From contig NZ_JASHKA010000010.1 of the NCBI RefSeq assembly GCF_030732845.1, positions 124,001 to 188,000 on the forward strand: 64,000 nt of DNA, written 5' to 3'. Of this stretch, positions 9,594-19,466 are shown piece after piece (the first letter of the stretch is position 1; the number at the start of each line of letters is the position of its first letter). The notes below the pieces were generated by a model. It made no database searches. It saw nothing but the letters and a program-made list of their open reading frames with translations, and was not told where the DNA came from. The DNA comes from Roseibium sp. MMSF_3544. GTDB lineage: Bacteria; Pseudomonadota; Alphaproteobacteria; Rhizobiales; Stappiaceae. Made by a program: the position numbers and the translations under genes.

Positions 9594-10424
9594 ATGCGTA
9601 TTTTGTTTCTTGGCGATCTGGTCGGCCGTACCGGCCGTAGCGCCGTCATCGAGCAGCTGCCGGATCTGGTGGAAGCCAATCAACTCGATTTCGTGATTGT
9701 CAACGGTGAAAACGCGGCTTCAGGCTTCGGCATTACCGAGGCGATCCTGCAGAACATCCTTGATGCCGGGGCGGACGTTGTCACGACCGGAAACCATGTC
9801 TGGGACCAACGGGATACCCTGGTCTATATCGAGCGCCAGGACCGGCTGCTTCGGCCGGTGAACTACCCGGTCGGGACGCCAGGCCGCGGTGCGCATCTTT
9901 ATACCGCCCGCAACGGTGCCCAGGTGATGGTTGCCAACGTGATGGGACGAGTCTTCATGGACGCGTTGGACGACCCGTTTGCAGCGATCGACAAGGTTGT
10001 CGGCGATTGCCCTCTTGGAGAAGTTGCCGATGCGATCGTTGTCGATATGCATGCGGAAGCCACCAGCGAGAAACAGGCGATGGGGCACTTTCTCGACGGG
10101 CGTGTAAGCCTGGTCGTTGGAACCCATACCCATGTACCGACGGCTGATTACCAGATCCTGGAGCAGGGAACCGCCTATATGTCGGACGCCGGCATGTGCG
10201 GGTCCTATGACAGCGTTTTGGGGATGGACAAAGAAGAGCCGGTGAACCGTTTTCAGCGCAAGATCCCGGGGTCCCGTTTCACACCCGCGTCGGGCGTTGC
10301 CACCATTTGCGGCGTCGCGATTGAAACGGACGATCGCACGGGACTGGCTGAACGCATTGCCCCGCTTCGGATCGGTGGTCGTCTGGAACCGGTCCTTCCG
10401 CCGTTCTTCGCATCGGCTGGCTGA
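9594..10424 (+). CDS. YmdB-like metallophosphoesterase (TIGR00282 family)
   Basis: A 276-residue calcineurin-like phosphoesterase. Metal-binding and catalytic motifs in order are 'LFLGDLVGRTGR' (Asp8), 'VNGENAASGFGI' (Asn/Glu), 'TTGNHVWDQRD' (His), 'VVDMHAEATSEK' and 'VVGTHTHVPTAD' (paired His). Bacillus YmdB has 2',3'-cyclic-nucleotide phosphodiesterase activity and affects RNA turnover; whether this protein shares the substrate is unknown. It follows the cyclo-ligase by 14 bp and is probably in the same operon. Confidence 0.9.
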   Translation: MRILFLGDLVGRTGRSAVIEQLPDLVEANQLDFVIVNGENAASGFGITEAILQNILDAGADVVTTGNHVWDQRDTLVYIERQDRLLRPVNYPVGTPGRGAHLYTARNGAQVMVANVMGRVFMDALDDPFAAIDKVVGDCPLGEVADAIVVDMHAEATSEKQAMGHFLDGRVSLVVGTHTHVPTADYQILEQGTAYMSDAGMCGSYDSVLGMDKEEPVNRFQRKIPGSRFTPASGVATICGVAIETDDRTGLAERIAPLRIGGRLEPVLPPFFASAG

Positions 10425-10526
10425 TCTTTTTCAGGCTTGGGCCGCCAAGCTGGATTTTCGCAGTCAATTTGCCTATAAGCGGCGCAGTTTTCATCCAGAG
10501 CATCTGCAAAAAAACCGGGAAGAGCC

Positions 10527-11273
10527 ATGGCAGGCCATTCAAAATTCAAGAACATCATGCACCGCAAGGGCCGTCAGGACGCAGCCCGCTCGAAGATGTT
10601 CTCCAAGCTTTCCAAGGAAATTACCGTTGCCGCGAAGATGGGCGATCCAGACCCGGATTCAAACCCGCGACTGAGACTGGCTGTCCAGAACGCCAAGGCC
10701 CAGTCCATGCCGAAGGACAACATCCAGCGGGCCATCAACAAGTCCCAGACAGGTGACGGCGACAACTACGAAGAGATCCGGTACGAAGGTTATGGCCCGG
10801 CAGGCGTTGCTGTTGTCGTGGAGGCTTTGACCGACAACCGCAACCGCTCGGCCTCCAACATTCGCTCCTATTTCACCAAGTGCGGCGGGTCGCTCGGCGA
10901 AACCGGGTCGGTTTCATTCATGTTCGACCGGGTCGGCGAGATTATCTACAAGCCCGAAGCCGGTGAAGCTGAAGAAGTTCTGGAAGCCGCCATCGAGGCA
11001 GGTGCTGAAGATGTTCAGTCCGACGACAGCGGCCATACGATCTACGCCGCTTTCGAGGACCTCAACGACGTTGCAAAGGCTCTGGAAGAAGCCCTGGGAG
11101 AAGCGGACTCCACCAAGATCATCTGGAAGCCGCAGAACTTGACGCCGGTTGATGCGGACAAGGCTCAGACGCTGATGAAACTGATCGACATGCTGGAAGA
11201 CGATGACGACGTGCAGAACGTCTATTCGAATTTCGACGTTGACGATGAAACCATGGAAGCGCTCGCGTCCTGA
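10527..11273 (+). CDS. yebC: YebC/PmpR-family protein
   Basis: A 248-residue member of the YebC/TACO1 family. It starts with the invariant '[19 protein letters not shown]' in sense and has the three-domain length typical of the family. Members have been described as DNA-binding regulators and, more recently, as translation factors that relieve ribosome stalling. In alphaproteobacteria yebC commonly stands near ruvCAB, as here (1.6 kb upstream). It ends in a clear terminator. Confidence 0.95.
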   Translation: MAGHSKFKNIMHRKGRQDAARSKMFSKLSKEITVAAKMGDPDPDSNPRLRLAVQNAKAQSMPKDNIQRAINKSQTGDGDNYEEIRYEGYGPAGVAVVVEALTDNRNRSASNIRSYFTKCGGSLGETGSVSFMFDRVGEIIYKPEAGEAEEVLEAAIEAGAEDVQSDDSGHTIYAAFEDLNDVAKALEEALGEADSTKIIWKPQNLTPVDADKAQTLMKLIDMLEDDDDVQNVYSNFDVDDETMEALAS

Positions 11274-11622
11274 CGTTTCAGGATTGCGTATCCAAGACCC
11301 CGGCAATGCCGGGGTTTTGTTTTGAGAACTGAAAGCTCGATTGTCATCAACTCAATGAGGTGACCCGATCTTGCATGCGTGCGTTTAAAATGATGATGTT
11401 TTTGCGCATGACGGTGTCACTCCGGGCGACCAAAGGGAGACCCGGGGCCCGCTCGTTGTTAGAGCTAACCGGAATGGGCAGGATCTTTAGCGTTTCACAA
11501 AACCGCACAAGGATGCCTTGAGGCGGGCTGGTCCTGGCTTTTCGCCGCGCACGGCCGGTATGACATTGGGATTGCAAATAAATCTGGTTTCCCTTCTCAG
11601 CGGGTGACTTCAGGAGGACAAA
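11274..11622. other. Intergenic region after yebC
   Basis: After the yebC terminator, about 300 bp carries no gene I recognise. An ATG at 11560 is in frame with the MazG-like gene but meets a TGA at 11605-11607. A minus-strand open frame covers much of the region (11347-11829) but opposes the conserved MazG-like frame and has no family features. Confidence 0.5.
11298..11320 (+). terminator. yebC terminator
   Basis: CCCCGGC/GCCGGGG 7-bp stem with an AAT loop, then TTTTGTTTT, 25 bp after the yebC stop. Confidence 0.9.
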
Positions 11623-11937
11623 GGGTTCGGAATCTACGAACTGACGCGTGCGGACCCGAAAGCGCTCGCTGAACGGGCGCTGAAACTGTCCGAGGAAGCA
11701 GGTGAACTTGCCCAGGCGGTGCTGTCGGTGACCAAGGCGCCGGGGAGCGCCTACAAGAACCATTCGCTCGCCGACGTGCGCGAGGAAGCCGTTGATGCTG
11801 CGATTGTTGCGCTCAGTGTGCTGGCGCACGCCTCCGAAAGCCAGGCGGAATTTGAAGCCGAGCTGAACAGGCTCATGGGCGAGAAATGCGCCAAGTGGAG
11901 CGAGAAAGTCCGATCGCAGAAGGATTTAGCGGAATAG
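11623..11937 (+). CDS. MazG-like / phosphoribosyl-ATP pyrophosphohydrolase-like protein, start codon unresolved
   Basis: The frame encodes about 104 residues with the all-alpha NTP-pyrophosphohydrolase pattern. 'LSEEAGELAQAVLS' supplies the E-x-x-E metal site, and 'DVREEAVDAAIVAL' supplies the second E-x-x-D site. Such enzymes hydrolyse nucleotide triphosphates to monophosphates. A strong ribosome site AGGAGG (11612-11617) stands 5 bases before a GGG codon (11623), where GTG or ATG would be expected. The first standard start in frame is GTG at 11719, which would delete the first metal-site helix. An in-frame TGA at 11605 blocks longer versions. It may be a recent start-codon loss, a sequencing error or a pseudogene. 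The 3' end overlaps the convergent TauE gene by 12 bp. Confidence 0.6.
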   Translation, partial: GFGIYELTRADPKALAERALKLSEEAGELAQAVLSVTKAPGSAYKNHSLADVREEAVDAAIVALSVLAHASESQAEFEAELNRLMGEKCAKWSEKVRSQKDLAE

Positions 11938-12687
11938 CGGGTCAAGTGCCGGCATGCTGGTGAGGGCTGCAACCGCGATCAGTGCATACGCAACCTTTCT
12001 GTAGTGCCCTGGATTTGCGTTTTTGAACCCGCGTGCGCCCGAAAAGATCGCCAGTGCATAGACCGGGACTGCAATGATCAGAAGGTGGAAGACCTCGATC
12101 GTGAAAAAGCCATTCAAAAAATAGGCAAAGAAGGTTCCAACACTCGCAAGCGCGAAAAAGACGATCAAGTTGGCCCTGACCACTGCCGGGTCGCTCGAAC
12201 TGGACAGCCACATGGCGACGACCGGCGGCGCTGAGACCTGCGAGATGCCGCCCAGAACGCCCGAAACTCCCCCGGTTGCGAAGGAGATCGCCGCCGGAGG
12301 CTGCTTTTGATAACGCCAGCCGGATATCAGCAGAAGCAACAGGCAGGTCACAATCGCGAAGATGATCCATCGCAGAACAAGAATATCGGTGCTTGCCAGC
12401 AGCCAGGCTCCCAGGTGCACAAAGATCACCGATCCGAACACGGCCGGCAGAACCGTCGACCAATTGCACTGCCGCACGGCCCTGATCAGCAGCGGCAGCG
12501 TGACGATGCTGTCGATGAACAAGAATGTTGCCGCCGCAGTTGCGGGAAGGATGAGGCTGGTCGCGACCGGAATGAAAATCATGCCGGCACCAAAGCCTGA
12601 AAATCCTCTGACACAACCGGCGATGAAAAGGGCAACGGCCAGAAACAACAACACGCCGGGAGCAAAGGAACTGAAAATGTCAAACAT
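11926..12687 (-). CDS. TauE/SafE-family membrane permease
   Basis: A 253-residue integral membrane protein with about eight hydrophobic segments arranged as two similar halves. The first half contains 'GFSGFGAGMIFIPVAT' and the second 'GGVSGVLGGISQVSAPPVV', the paired glycine-rich motifs of the TauE/SafE family. Members export sulfite or sulfoacetate-type anions or act in sulfur and organic-acid transport. No sulfur gene is nearby, so the substrate is unknown. Its 3' end overlaps the convergent MazG-like gene. Confidence 0.85.
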   Translation of the reverse strand: MFDIFSSFAPGVLLFLAVALFIAGCVRGFSGFGAGMIFIPVATSLILPATAAATFLFIDSIVTLPLLIRAVRQCNWSTVLPAVFGSVIFVHLGAWLLASTDILVLRWIIFAIVTCLLLLLISGWRYQKQPPAAISFATGGVSGVLGGISQVSAPPVVAMWLSSSSDPAVVRANLIVFFALASVGTFFAYFLNGFFTIEVFHLLIIAVPVYALAIFSGARGFKNANPGHYRKVAYALIAVAALTSMPALDPLFR

Positions 12688-12866
12688 GAAGTCTCGCCAA
12701 CGGAATATGCTGCGGCAGGCGTGAGCCTGACTTTGCTGTTTGCTCCCAGGTCCCCGCGCCGAACTTTCGGGGATCGCGCGAGCCGGGCAGGTTTTGGACA
12801 GGCATTGCGGTGGTAAGCTGCGCTTTGGCTGGCGTCAATGGCGAAGTTTTGTTACCGATTTGTTCC

Positions 12867-13382
12867 ATGACACATGCGATTCGATTGCTTGGCATTGACC
12901 CGGGCCTGCGGCGCACCGGCTGGGGCATGATCGAGGCGGCCGGAAACCGGCTTTCCTTCATTGCCTCCGGAACGGTCACCTCCGACAACAAGAAAAGCCT
13001 GGCGGAGCGCCTTGTCGATCTGCATGAGGGCTTGCGCGCCGTCGTTCACGAACACCAGCCGATGGAAGCGGCGGTTGAGCACACCTTCGTCAACAAGGAT
13101 GCAGGCGCAACCCTGAAGCTTGGCCAGGCACGGGGCATAGCTCTCCTCGTGCCATCGCTTGCTGGGCTGCCCGTTGCGGAATATGCGCCCAACCTGGTCA
13201 AGAAAACCGTTGTCGGCACGGGCCACGCGGAAAAGGAGCAGATCCGGGCGATGGTGAAGGTCCTGATGCCGCGGGCAACCTTCAATTCCGACGATGCGGC
13301 AGATGCGCTTGCCATTGCCATCTGTCACGCGCAGCACCGCGCAAGCACCGCCGCGCGCCTTGCGGCACAGGGGGCCGCATGA
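12867..13382 (+). CDS. ruvC: Holliday junction resolvase RuvC
   Basis: Nicks Holliday junctions symmetrically after RuvAB branch migration. The 171-residue protein has the RNase-H-like catalytic acidic set: Asp11 in '[14 protein letters not shown]', Glu71 in '[11 protein letters not shown]', and Asp143/Asp146 in '[11 protein letters not shown]'. ATG 12867 gives the usual N-terminus; an upstream frame extension has no family similarity. It overlaps ruvA by 4 bp (ATGA), implying translational coupling. Confidence 0.97.
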   Translation: MTHAIRLLGIDPGLRRTGWGMIEAAGNRLSFIASGTVTSDNKKSLAERLVDLHEGLRAVVHEHQPMEAAVEHTFVNKDAGATLKLGQARGIALLVPSLAGLPVAEYAPNLVKKTVVGTGHAEKEQIRAMVKVLMPRATFNSDDAADALAIAICHAQHRASTAARLAAQGAA

Positions 13383-13996
13383 TCGGCAAGCTCAAGGGAA
13401 CGATCGACAGCTTTGGCGAGGATCACGTGATTCTCGACGTGCACGGCGTCGGCTATCAGGTCCACTGTCCGTCCCGCATTCTGCAGGGGCTGCCACGACC
13501 GGGCGAAGCCGCGGTCTTGTTCATCGAAACGATCGTCCGCGAGGACATGATCAGGCTCTACGGCTTCGGCCATGAGGCCGAACGCGAGTGGTTCCGTATC
13601 CTGATGACGGTTCAAGGCGTCGGCGCGAAGGTCGCGCTGGGTATTCTCGGCATCTTGAAGGCGAGCGAAGTTGCCAACGCAATTGCTCTCGGTGACAAGG
13701 CAACGATTTCAAGGGCGCCGGGCGTCGGCAAACGGGTTGCTGAACGCATTCTCACCGAACTCAAGGACAAAGCGCCGTCGCTGGCAAGCGTCGACCAGGG
13801 AACGATCGCCGTCTCGCAAAGCGTTTCGGAAAATGTTGCCGCCCGTCCGGTCGCAGAAGCTGTTTCCGCGCTGACAAATCTGGGCTATGCACAGGCACAA
13901 GCGAGCGCGGCTGTCGCCAAGGCCATGCAATCGGCCGGCGAAGATGCCTCGACCGAGACACTGATCCGTCTGGGCTTGAAGGAACTGGCTGGATGA
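13379..13996 (+). CDS. ruvA: Holliday junction branch migration protein RuvA
   Basis: RuvA tetramers hold the junction in a square plane and load RuvB. The 205 residues show the N-terminal OB-fold ('[31 protein letters not shown]' in sense), the helix-hairpin-helix domain ('[16 protein letters not shown]' and '[22 protein letters not shown]'), a flexible linker, and the C-terminal RuvB-binding domain ending '[11 protein letters not shown]'. It overlaps ruvC and the next small gene by 4 bp each. Confidence 0.97.
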   Translation: MIGKLKGTIDSFGEDHVILDVHGVGYQVHCPSRILQGLPRPGEAAVLFIETIVREDMIRLYGFGHEAEREWFRILMTVQGVGAKVALGILGILKASEVANAIALGDKATISRAPGVGKRVAERILTELKDKAPSLASVDQGTIAVSQSVSENVAARPVAEAVSALTNLGYAQAQASAAVAKAMQSAGEDASTETLIRLGLKELAG

Positions 13997-14238
13997 TTGC
14001 GTTCACATACGCGGTAATTGCGATCGTCTTCGTGACGCTCGGCATTGGCGGGATCATGTATCTCGACCACCGTTTTTCGCAATCGGTTGGAGACCGGCAA
14101 TTTGCAATGAAAGGCCGCCGGATCGAGACGGACGATCCGTTCGTGCGCAGTCAGTTCCGGAAATTCTATGCGCTTCGGGTTGCCTATTCGCTGGCGCTTA
14201 TCGTTCTCCTTTTTGTAGTTGTCAGCCATGTCGGATGA
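13993..14238 (+). CDS. Small two-span membrane protein between ruvA and ruvB
   Basis: An 81-residue protein with hydrophobic segments at about residues 4-23 and 62-79 and a charged middle section rich in Arg, Asp and Phe ('[12 protein letters not shown]', '[12 protein letters not shown]'). I do not recognise a family. The start overlaps the ruvA stop (ATGA) and its 3' end overlaps the ruvB start by 11 bp, so it is embedded in the translationally coupled ruv operon. A role in recombination is not implied by its sequence. Confidence 0.7.
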   Translation: MIAFTYAVIAIVFVTLGIGGIMYLDHRFSQSVGDRQFAMKGRRIETDDPFVRSQFRKFYALRVAYSLALIVLLFVVVSHVG

Positions 14239-15268
14239 AACCCGTATCGTGACGCCGGAAATACGCGGTGATGAGATCGACAGCACGATGCGGCCCCAGA
14301 CGCTCGACGATTTCGTCGGACAGGCCCAGGCGCGTGCCAATCTGAAGGTGTTCATCGGAGCGGCAAAGGCGCGTGGCGAGGCGCTGGACCATGTGCTGTT
14401 CGTCGGCCCGCCGGGCCTCGGCAAGACGACGCTCGCCCAGATCATGGCGCGCGAGCTTGGGGTCAACTTCCGGGCAACCTCCGGACCGGTGATCGCCAAG
14501 GCGGGTGACCTTGCGGCGCTGCTTACCAATCTGGAAGAACGGGATGTCCTGTTCATCGACGAAATTCATCGTCTCAATCCGGCGGTCGAGGAAGTTCTTT
14601 ATCCGGCGATGGAAGACTACCAGCTCGATCTGATCATCGGCGAGGGACCGGCTGCGCGGTCGGTCAAGATCGACCTTGCCAAGTTCACTCTGGTGGCTGC
14701 CACCACGCGTCTCGGACTTTTGACCACGCCGTTGCGGGATCGCTTCGGTATTCCCGTCCGGCTACAGTTTTACACGGTCGAAGAGCTGGAACACATCGTC
14801 AAGCGCGGTGCCGCCATTCTCCAGATTGGCATAGCTGAAGATGGCGCACACGAAATTGCCAAGCGCTCGCGCGGAACGCCGCGGATCGCGGGCCGTTTGT
14901 TGCGAAGAGTGCGTGACTTCGCCGTTGTCGAAGGAATCGCACAGGTCGATCGGAAACTTGCCGACCGCGCTCTGTTGCAGCTGGAAGTGGACGGGGCCGG
15001 ACTTGACGGTCTCGATCGCCGCTATCTCCGGCAGATCGCCGTCAATTTTGGTGGAGGCCCTGTCGGGATCGAAACCATTGCTGCTGCGCTCTCAGAACCG
15101 AGGGACGCGATTGAGGAAATCGTCGAACCCTACCTGATCCAGAACGGCTTTTTACAGCGCACGCCTCGTGGACGAATCCTGACGCCAACAGCCTTCGCAC
15201 ATCTCGGGCTCCAGGCGCCGGAAAGGCCAGACATCTCCCAAATGGGTCTTTTTACCGATCCCGAATAG
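14228..15268 (+). CDS. ruvB: Holliday junction branch migration DNA helicase RuvB
   Basis: A hexameric AAA+ motor that drives branch migration with RuvA. The 346 residues include Walker A 'GPPGLGKTT' (residues 60-68), Walker B '[10 protein letters not shown]', the sensor-1 region '[20 protein letters not shown]' in sense, sensor-2 '[18 protein letters not shown]' and a C-terminal winged helix ending '[16 protein letters not shown]'. ATG 14228 (MSDETRIV) is preferred over an in-frame TTG three codons upstream. Confidence 0.97.
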   Translation: MSDETRIVTPEIRGDEIDSTMRPQTLDDFVGQAQARANLKVFIGAAKARGEALDHVLFVGPPGLGKTTLAQIMARELGVNFRATSGPVIAKAGDLAALLTNLEERDVLFIDEIHRLNPAVEEVLYPAMEDYQLDLIIGEGPAARSVKIDLAKFTLVAATTRLGLLTTPLRDRFGIPVRLQFYTVEELEHIVKRGAAILQIGIAEDGAHEIAKRSRGTPRIAGRLLRRVRDFAVVEGIAQVDRKLADRALLQLEVDGAGLDGLDRRYLRQIAVNFGGGPVGIETIAAALSEPRDAIEEIVEPYLIQNGFLQRTPRGRILTPTAFAHLGLQAPERPDISQMGLFTDPE

Positions 15269-15384
15269 TTTCCTGTCGGGATAACGTCATTGCATTGTTA
15301 TTTTTATCCATGTCGCAGGAGTTGTGGTTAAGCATTTATTGGCGAATCCCCTCGTATTGTCCCTACAAATTTGCGGGGGACACT

Positions 15385-17496
15385 ATGCGTAAGCGGCTTT
15401 CATCCAAACTGGCTCTTATGTTCTTGGCCGGCGCACTAACAATGTGCGTGGCAATTGTAACAGTAACATCCACACTTTCTCGTGACGTTGCGAACGGACA
15501 GGCTGACAGCAGCCTGCAAGCCGCGACCAAGTCGAAGCAAAAGGTTCTTGAGCTGGCGCTGGACCAGGTCACCTACAGCGCCAAGTTCTTTGTCTCTCTC
15601 GAAGAGGCCAAGGACAGCCTGATGAAGACGCTTGTCGGCTGGAAAAACCTGAAGAAAGATCAGAAGGAAACCCTCCGCAGGATCTACGTCGATGACAATC
15701 CGAATCTGCCGCACGAACTGCATCTGCTGGTGGAACCGGAAGAGTCCAACTATTACGTGAACAATCACAAGGTTGTTCATCCGGTCTACGAGGACGTGAT
15801 CAGCCAAGGCCTGTTTTCGGATGCAGCCCTGGCCAATCCCGACGGCTTCATCACCTATACCTATCGCAAGGGCCCGGAATTCGCCTTTCATGTCGAAGAC
15901 GAAGGCATCAAAGGCAATCCCGTTCAATTGGCCATGGGCAAGTTGTTTGAGGCGGCCAAGGCCGAAACGCTTGCAGCCGGTCAGATCTATTCCTCCGGTT
16001 TTGTGGTCAGCGAGGATGGATCTGTCGCCCTCGTGCTTGCCGCACCGGTTTTCTATCTGGACCGGTTTTTTGGAGCTGTGGCGTTTTCCGCGGACATGCA
16101 GCAACTTGCCATTCTTTTGAACGAACCGACCGGTATCGGCGAAAGCGAGCAGATCTTTCTCGTCGATGCCGAAGGCAAACTGCTGCAACTGGATGATATG
16201 GGCCGCGCAGCCGCAAATCATTCCATGGCGGATATTGGCGCGGGCGACCGCCTGATTGAACTCGAAGGCAGCGATTACCGGTTCGCGGAAGCAAAAAACA
16301 CCTTCGAGAACACACCTTACGGTGTGGTCGAAGCGGTGAAGCAGACGGAATTGTCGGCTGCTGCAGACCGGATCACCTATGGGGCAATCATTTCCGGCTT
16401 TTTGTGCCTGGTGCCGATCGTCGGCCTGATTTGGTGGATTACTAGGCGAATGTTTGCCCCGATGGAATGCTTGGCGGTTGCCGCGCGCAAGATCGCAGAC
16501 GGCGATCTGGAAGTTGCTGTCGAGGCAACGGAAAGGCAGGACGAGATTGGCCGTCTCGCCAAGTGCATCGAGGTCTTCAAGGACAATTCCATCGAACGGG
16601 AGCGTCTGGCTTCCGAACGAAAGGTGGGACATATCGCCCGCGAGGAGAGGGAAAAGCTTATCGATTCCCTGATTGCGGACTTCCGTGCCGAATCACAGTC
16701 GGTTCTGGAACTGGTGGAAACCAATATTGCGCGCGTCGAGGACGTTTCGTCGGCCTTGAACGACCGGTCGGCGTCCGCTTCCGAGCATGGACAAACCGCG
16801 GTCACGACATCGGAAAACGCGTCTTCGAACGTTCAGGCCGTCGCATCGGCAACCGAAGAGTTGAATGCTTCGATTTCGGAAATCTCGCGCCAGGTCGAGA
16901 CCACGGCCTCCATCGTCGAACAGACCACGGCTGCCGCGCAAAGTTCGAACTCCAAGATTTCCGGCCTCGCAGAGGCGGCCAACAAGATCGGCGATGTTGT
17001 TTCGCTGATCTCGGAAATTGCGGAACAGACCAACCTGCTTGCCCTTAACGCAACGATCGAGGCGGCGCGCGCAGGCGATGCCGGCAAGGGATTTGCGGTC
17101 GTTGCCTCGGAAGTCAAATCGCTGGCCGGTCAGACGGCGAAGGCAACGGAAGAAATTTCTGCGCAGATTGCCGCCATTCAGGCCTCCACGTCAGAGGCTG
17201 TCGACGAGATCGGCCGTGTGTCGGAATCGGTTGAGGAAGTCAATTCCTACACGATGACCATCTCCGATGCGGTTCAGCAGCAGGGGTCGGCGACCAGCGA
17301 GATTTCGCGCAATGTCGCAGAAGCTGCCGACGGAACACGCAGCGTCGCGTCTACAGTCGCATCGCTCAATGAAGGTGTTGCAGAGAACTCTGCTGCAGTC
17401 GGCGACATGCTGACGGCGACGATCGAGATGAAGCAGCAGGCCGAACACCTGCGGGCGTCGGTCGAGAAATTCCTGTCAGAGGTTGCGGCCGCCTAA
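15385..17496 (+). CDS. Methyl-accepting chemotaxis protein
   Basis: A 703-residue transmembrane chemoreceptor. Layout: TM1 at about 8-30, a large periplasmic sensing domain at about 31-331 (PAS/Cache-like from its mixed alpha-beta character), TM2 at about 332-353, HAMP at about 354-407, and a cytoplasmic signalling domain at about 440-700. The hairpin tip '[21 protein letters not shown]' in sense binds CheA and CheW. The ligand is unknown. ATG 15385 gives a normal short cytoplasmic N-terminus. It is a single-gene unit 33 kb from the che operon and likely feeds it. Confidence 0.95.
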   Translation: MRKRLSSKLALMFLAGALTMCVAIVTVTSTLSRDVANGQADSSLQAATKSKQKVLELALDQVTYSAKFFVSLEEAKDSLMKTLVGWKNLKKDQKETLRRIYVDDNPNLPHELHLLVEPEESNYYVNNHKVVHPVYEDVISQGLFSDAALANPDGFITYTYRKGPEFAFHVEDEGIKGNPVQLAMGKLFEAAKAETLAAGQIYSSGFVVSEDGSVALVLAAPVFYLDRFFGAVAFSADMQQLAILLNEPTGIGESEQIFLVDAEGKLLQLDDMGRAAANHSMADIGAGDRLIELEGSDYRFAEAKNTFENTPYGVVEAVKQTELSAAADRITYGAIISGFLCLVPIVGLIWWITRRMFAPMECLAVAARKIADGDLEVAVEATERQDEIGRLAKCIEVFKDNSIERERLASERKVGHIAREEREKLIDSLIADFRAESQSVLELVETNIARVEDVSSALNDRSASASEHGQTAVTTSENASSNVQAVASATEELNASISEISRQVETTASIVEQTTAAAQSSNSKISGLAEAANKIGDVVSLISEIAEQTNLLALNATIEAARAGDAGKGFAVVASEVKSLAGQTAKATEEISAQIAAIQASTSEAVDEIGRVSESVEEVNSYTMTISDAVQQQGSATSEISRNVAEAADGTRSVASTVASLNEGVAENSAAVGDMLTATIEMKQQAEHLRASVEKFLSEVAAA

Positions 17497-17518
17497 GACA
17501 GAACCTAGGTAAGCGAGA

Positions 17519-17557
17519 GGCCTTCCGGTCAGAAGACCGGAGGGCCTTTGTCTTTTT
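17519..17557 (+). terminator. Chemoreceptor gene terminator
   Basis: A stem of about 12 bp (GGCC-T-TCCGGTC with GACCGGA-G-GGCC), an AGAA loop, then TTTGTCTTTTT. Confidence 0.9.
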
Positions 17558-17576
17558 CGATTACGAGGATGAAACC

Positions 17577-18032
17577 GTGACTGATTGGCCGGATCTGTCG
17601 GGACGCCTGGAAGAGGGCGGTCATGTGCTGCCTGTGCGCGTTTATTACGAAGACACCGATTTCACCGGGATCGTCTATCACGGTGCCTATGTGCGGTTCT
17701 TCGAGCGGGCCCGATCCGACTTTCTGCGCCTGATCGGCATTCACCACAAGGAACTTGCCAAAGGCGGGCTTGCCTTTGCCGTCAGGGGAATGACGCTCGA
17801 TTTCCAGAAACCGGCACGGATCGACGATGTTCTCGAAGTTCACACGAGCCTTTCGGAATTCAAGGGTGCGCGCGTCAAGCTCGACCAGCTTGTCTACAGG
17901 GGAGAAGAGCTCCTGGTGTCCGCAGCGGTCACGGTCGCGGTTATTACCCAGGAGGGCAGGCCGACCCGCCTACCGGTCAATCTGGCGGAAAAACTCGCAC
18001 AGCATGCGCCGAGCGAATTGCCAGACGAATGA
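17577..18032 (+). CDS. ybgC: Acyl-CoA thioesterase YbgC (Tol-Pal associated)
   Basis: A 151-residue hot-dog-fold thioesterase and the usual first member of tol-pal clusters. The active-site strand-helix 'RVYYEDTDFTGIVYHGAYVR' carries the catalytic Asp of the 4-hydroxybenzoyl-CoA thioesterase family. It hydrolyses short acyl-CoAs in several species. The start is a GTG at 17577, placed just after the chemoreceptor terminator. There is a 264-bp gap to tolQ, so tolQ likely has its own promoter. Confidence 0.92.
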   Translation: MTDWPDLSGRLEEGGHVLPVRVYYEDTDFTGIVYHGAYVRFFERARSDFLRLIGIHHKELAKGGLAFAVRGMTLDFQKPARIDDVLEVHTSLSEFKGARVKLDQLVYRGEELLVSAAVTVAVITQEGRPTRLPVNLAEKLAQHAPSELPDE

Positions 18033-18296
18033 ATGGTTTGTCAGCGGTCGGTCTTTTGTGATCGCGAGTTCTTCGTAAATCATTGCAAAACGTATTCTGC
18101 GTTAATCTTGCAGTAACCTTAATTGATTCCTTTTAAGAAGGGCTTGCTTTGCTCGGCAAAGTCCCAGTTTTGACAAATTCAAACGTCAGAGAGGCGGCTG
18201 GCTTTTGATGCTGGCGTATTGATTCCGGACTGACGATGCGGTCTCCGGAGACCTGGAAGCACACCATCGCCAGACGGCCAAGGGGTCATTGAATTT

Positions 18297-19004
18297 ATGG
18301 AAACACTTGTCCAATCGACATTGGAAGCGCCGCACGGCGATCTGTCTTTCTTTGCGCTGTTCTGGCAAGCGCACATCGTCGTCAAGATCGTCATGGTCGG
18401 TCTGCTTGTAGCATCCGTGTGGTGCTGGGCGATCATTGTCGACAAAGTCATGCTGATCGGCCGCACGCGCCGGCAGATGAGCCGTTTCGAGACGGTGTTC
18501 TGGTCCGGGCAGTCGCTCGAAGAGCTATATGGGACCTTGCACAACCGCGTGAACCACTCCATGGCGGCACTCTTCGTTGCTGCCATGCGGGAGTGGAAGC
18601 GCAGTCACGAAGGTCCGCGGCCGGCTGTCGGCTCTCTGCAGCAACGTATCGACCGCGTCATGGACGTCACTATTCAGCGGGAAGCGGAGCGGCTTGAAAG
18701 CCGGCTCCTGATCCTGGCTACGGTCGGCTCCGCCGCACCCTTCATCGGACTGTTCGGCACGGTCTGGGGCATCATGACCGCGTTTCAGGCGATTGCGGCT
18801 TCGGAAAGCACGAACCTTGCCGTCGTCGCGCCTGGTATTGCCGAGGCGCTGTTTGCAACGGCGCTCGGCCTCCTGGCCGCGATCCCGGCGGTGATAGCCT
18901 ATAACAAGTTCGCCTCAGATGTCGGCAAGGCTGTTGCCCGCATGGAAGGGTTTGCCGACGAGTTCTCGGCAATCCTCTCCCGCCAGATCGACGAGAGGGC
19001 CTGA
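18297..19004 (+). CDS. tolQ: Tol-Pal system proton channel subunit TolQ
   Basis: An ExbB/MotA-family inner-membrane protein that forms the proton channel with TolR and powers envelope constriction. The 235 residues have three spans: about 24-46, 140-165 ('LATVGSAAPFIGLFGTVWGI' in sense) and 175-200 ('IAEALFATALGLLAAIPAVI'). The conserved 'GLFGTVWGIM' and 'GLLAAIPAV' segments line the channel. It ends 3 bp before tolR. Confidence 0.96.
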   Translation: METLVQSTLEAPHGDLSFFALFWQAHIVVKIVMVGLLVASVWCWAIIVDKVMLIGRTRRQMSRFETVFWSGQSLEELYGTLHNRVNHSMAALFVAAMREWKRSHEGPRPAVGSLQQRIDRVMDVTIQREAERLESRLLILATVGSAAPFIGLFGTVWGIMTAFQAIAASESTNLAVVAPGIAEALFATALGLLAAIPAVIAYNKFASDVGKAVARMEGFADEFSAILSRQIDERA

Positions 19005-19007
19005 ACC

Positions 19008-19460
19008 ATGGGCATGCAAGTCGGGTCCGGGGACGCAGGAGGCGGACGGCGCTCGCGGCGTCGGCGCCGGACTGTTCTGATGACCGAAATCAACGTGACG
19101 CCCTTTGTCGACGTCATGCTCGTTCTCCTTATCATTTTCATGGTGGCCGCACCGTTGCTGACAGTCGGCGTGCCGATTGATCTGCCGGAAACGCAGGCCA
19201 AGGCCCTTGAGGGAGACACTGAACCGATAACCATCTCGGTCAATTCCACGGGAGAAATCTTCATTCAGGATACGCCGATCGCGATCGAAGAGGTCGTGCC
19301 GAAGCTCGAAGCAATTGCAGCAAACGGCTACGAAGAGCGCATTTACGTGCGTGGCGACCAGGATGCCGACTATGGCACAATGATGAAACTCATGGGCCGG
19401 ATCAATGCAGCCGGCTTCAAACGCTTAGGACTTGTCACTCTGGAAGAACGGGACTCGTAA
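19008..19460 (+). CDS. tolR: Tol-Pal system protein TolR
   Basis: An ExbD-type partner of TolQ. The 150 residues comprise an unusually basic N-terminus ('RRSRRRRRT'), a single span with the essential channel Asp ('TPFVDVMLVLLIIFMV', Asp in PFVD), and a periplasmic ExbD-like domain that contacts peptidoglycan ('ISVNSTGEIFI', 'IYVRGDQDADYG'). It is tightly packed between tolQ (3 bp) and tolA (6 bp). Confidence 0.96.
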   Translation: MGMQVGSGDAGGGRRSRRRRRTVLMTEINVTPFVDVMLVLLIIFMVAAPLLTVGVPIDLPETQAKALEGDTEPITISVNSTGEIFIQDTPIAIEEVVPKLEAIAANGYEERIYVRGDQDADYGTMMKLMGRINAAGFKRLGLVTLEERDS

Positions 19461-19466
19461 CGCGTC

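Noticed and set aside
11347..11829. Minus-strand open frame of 160 codons after yebC
   Set aside because: It runs antisense through the conserved MazG-like frame and has no domain or signal features.
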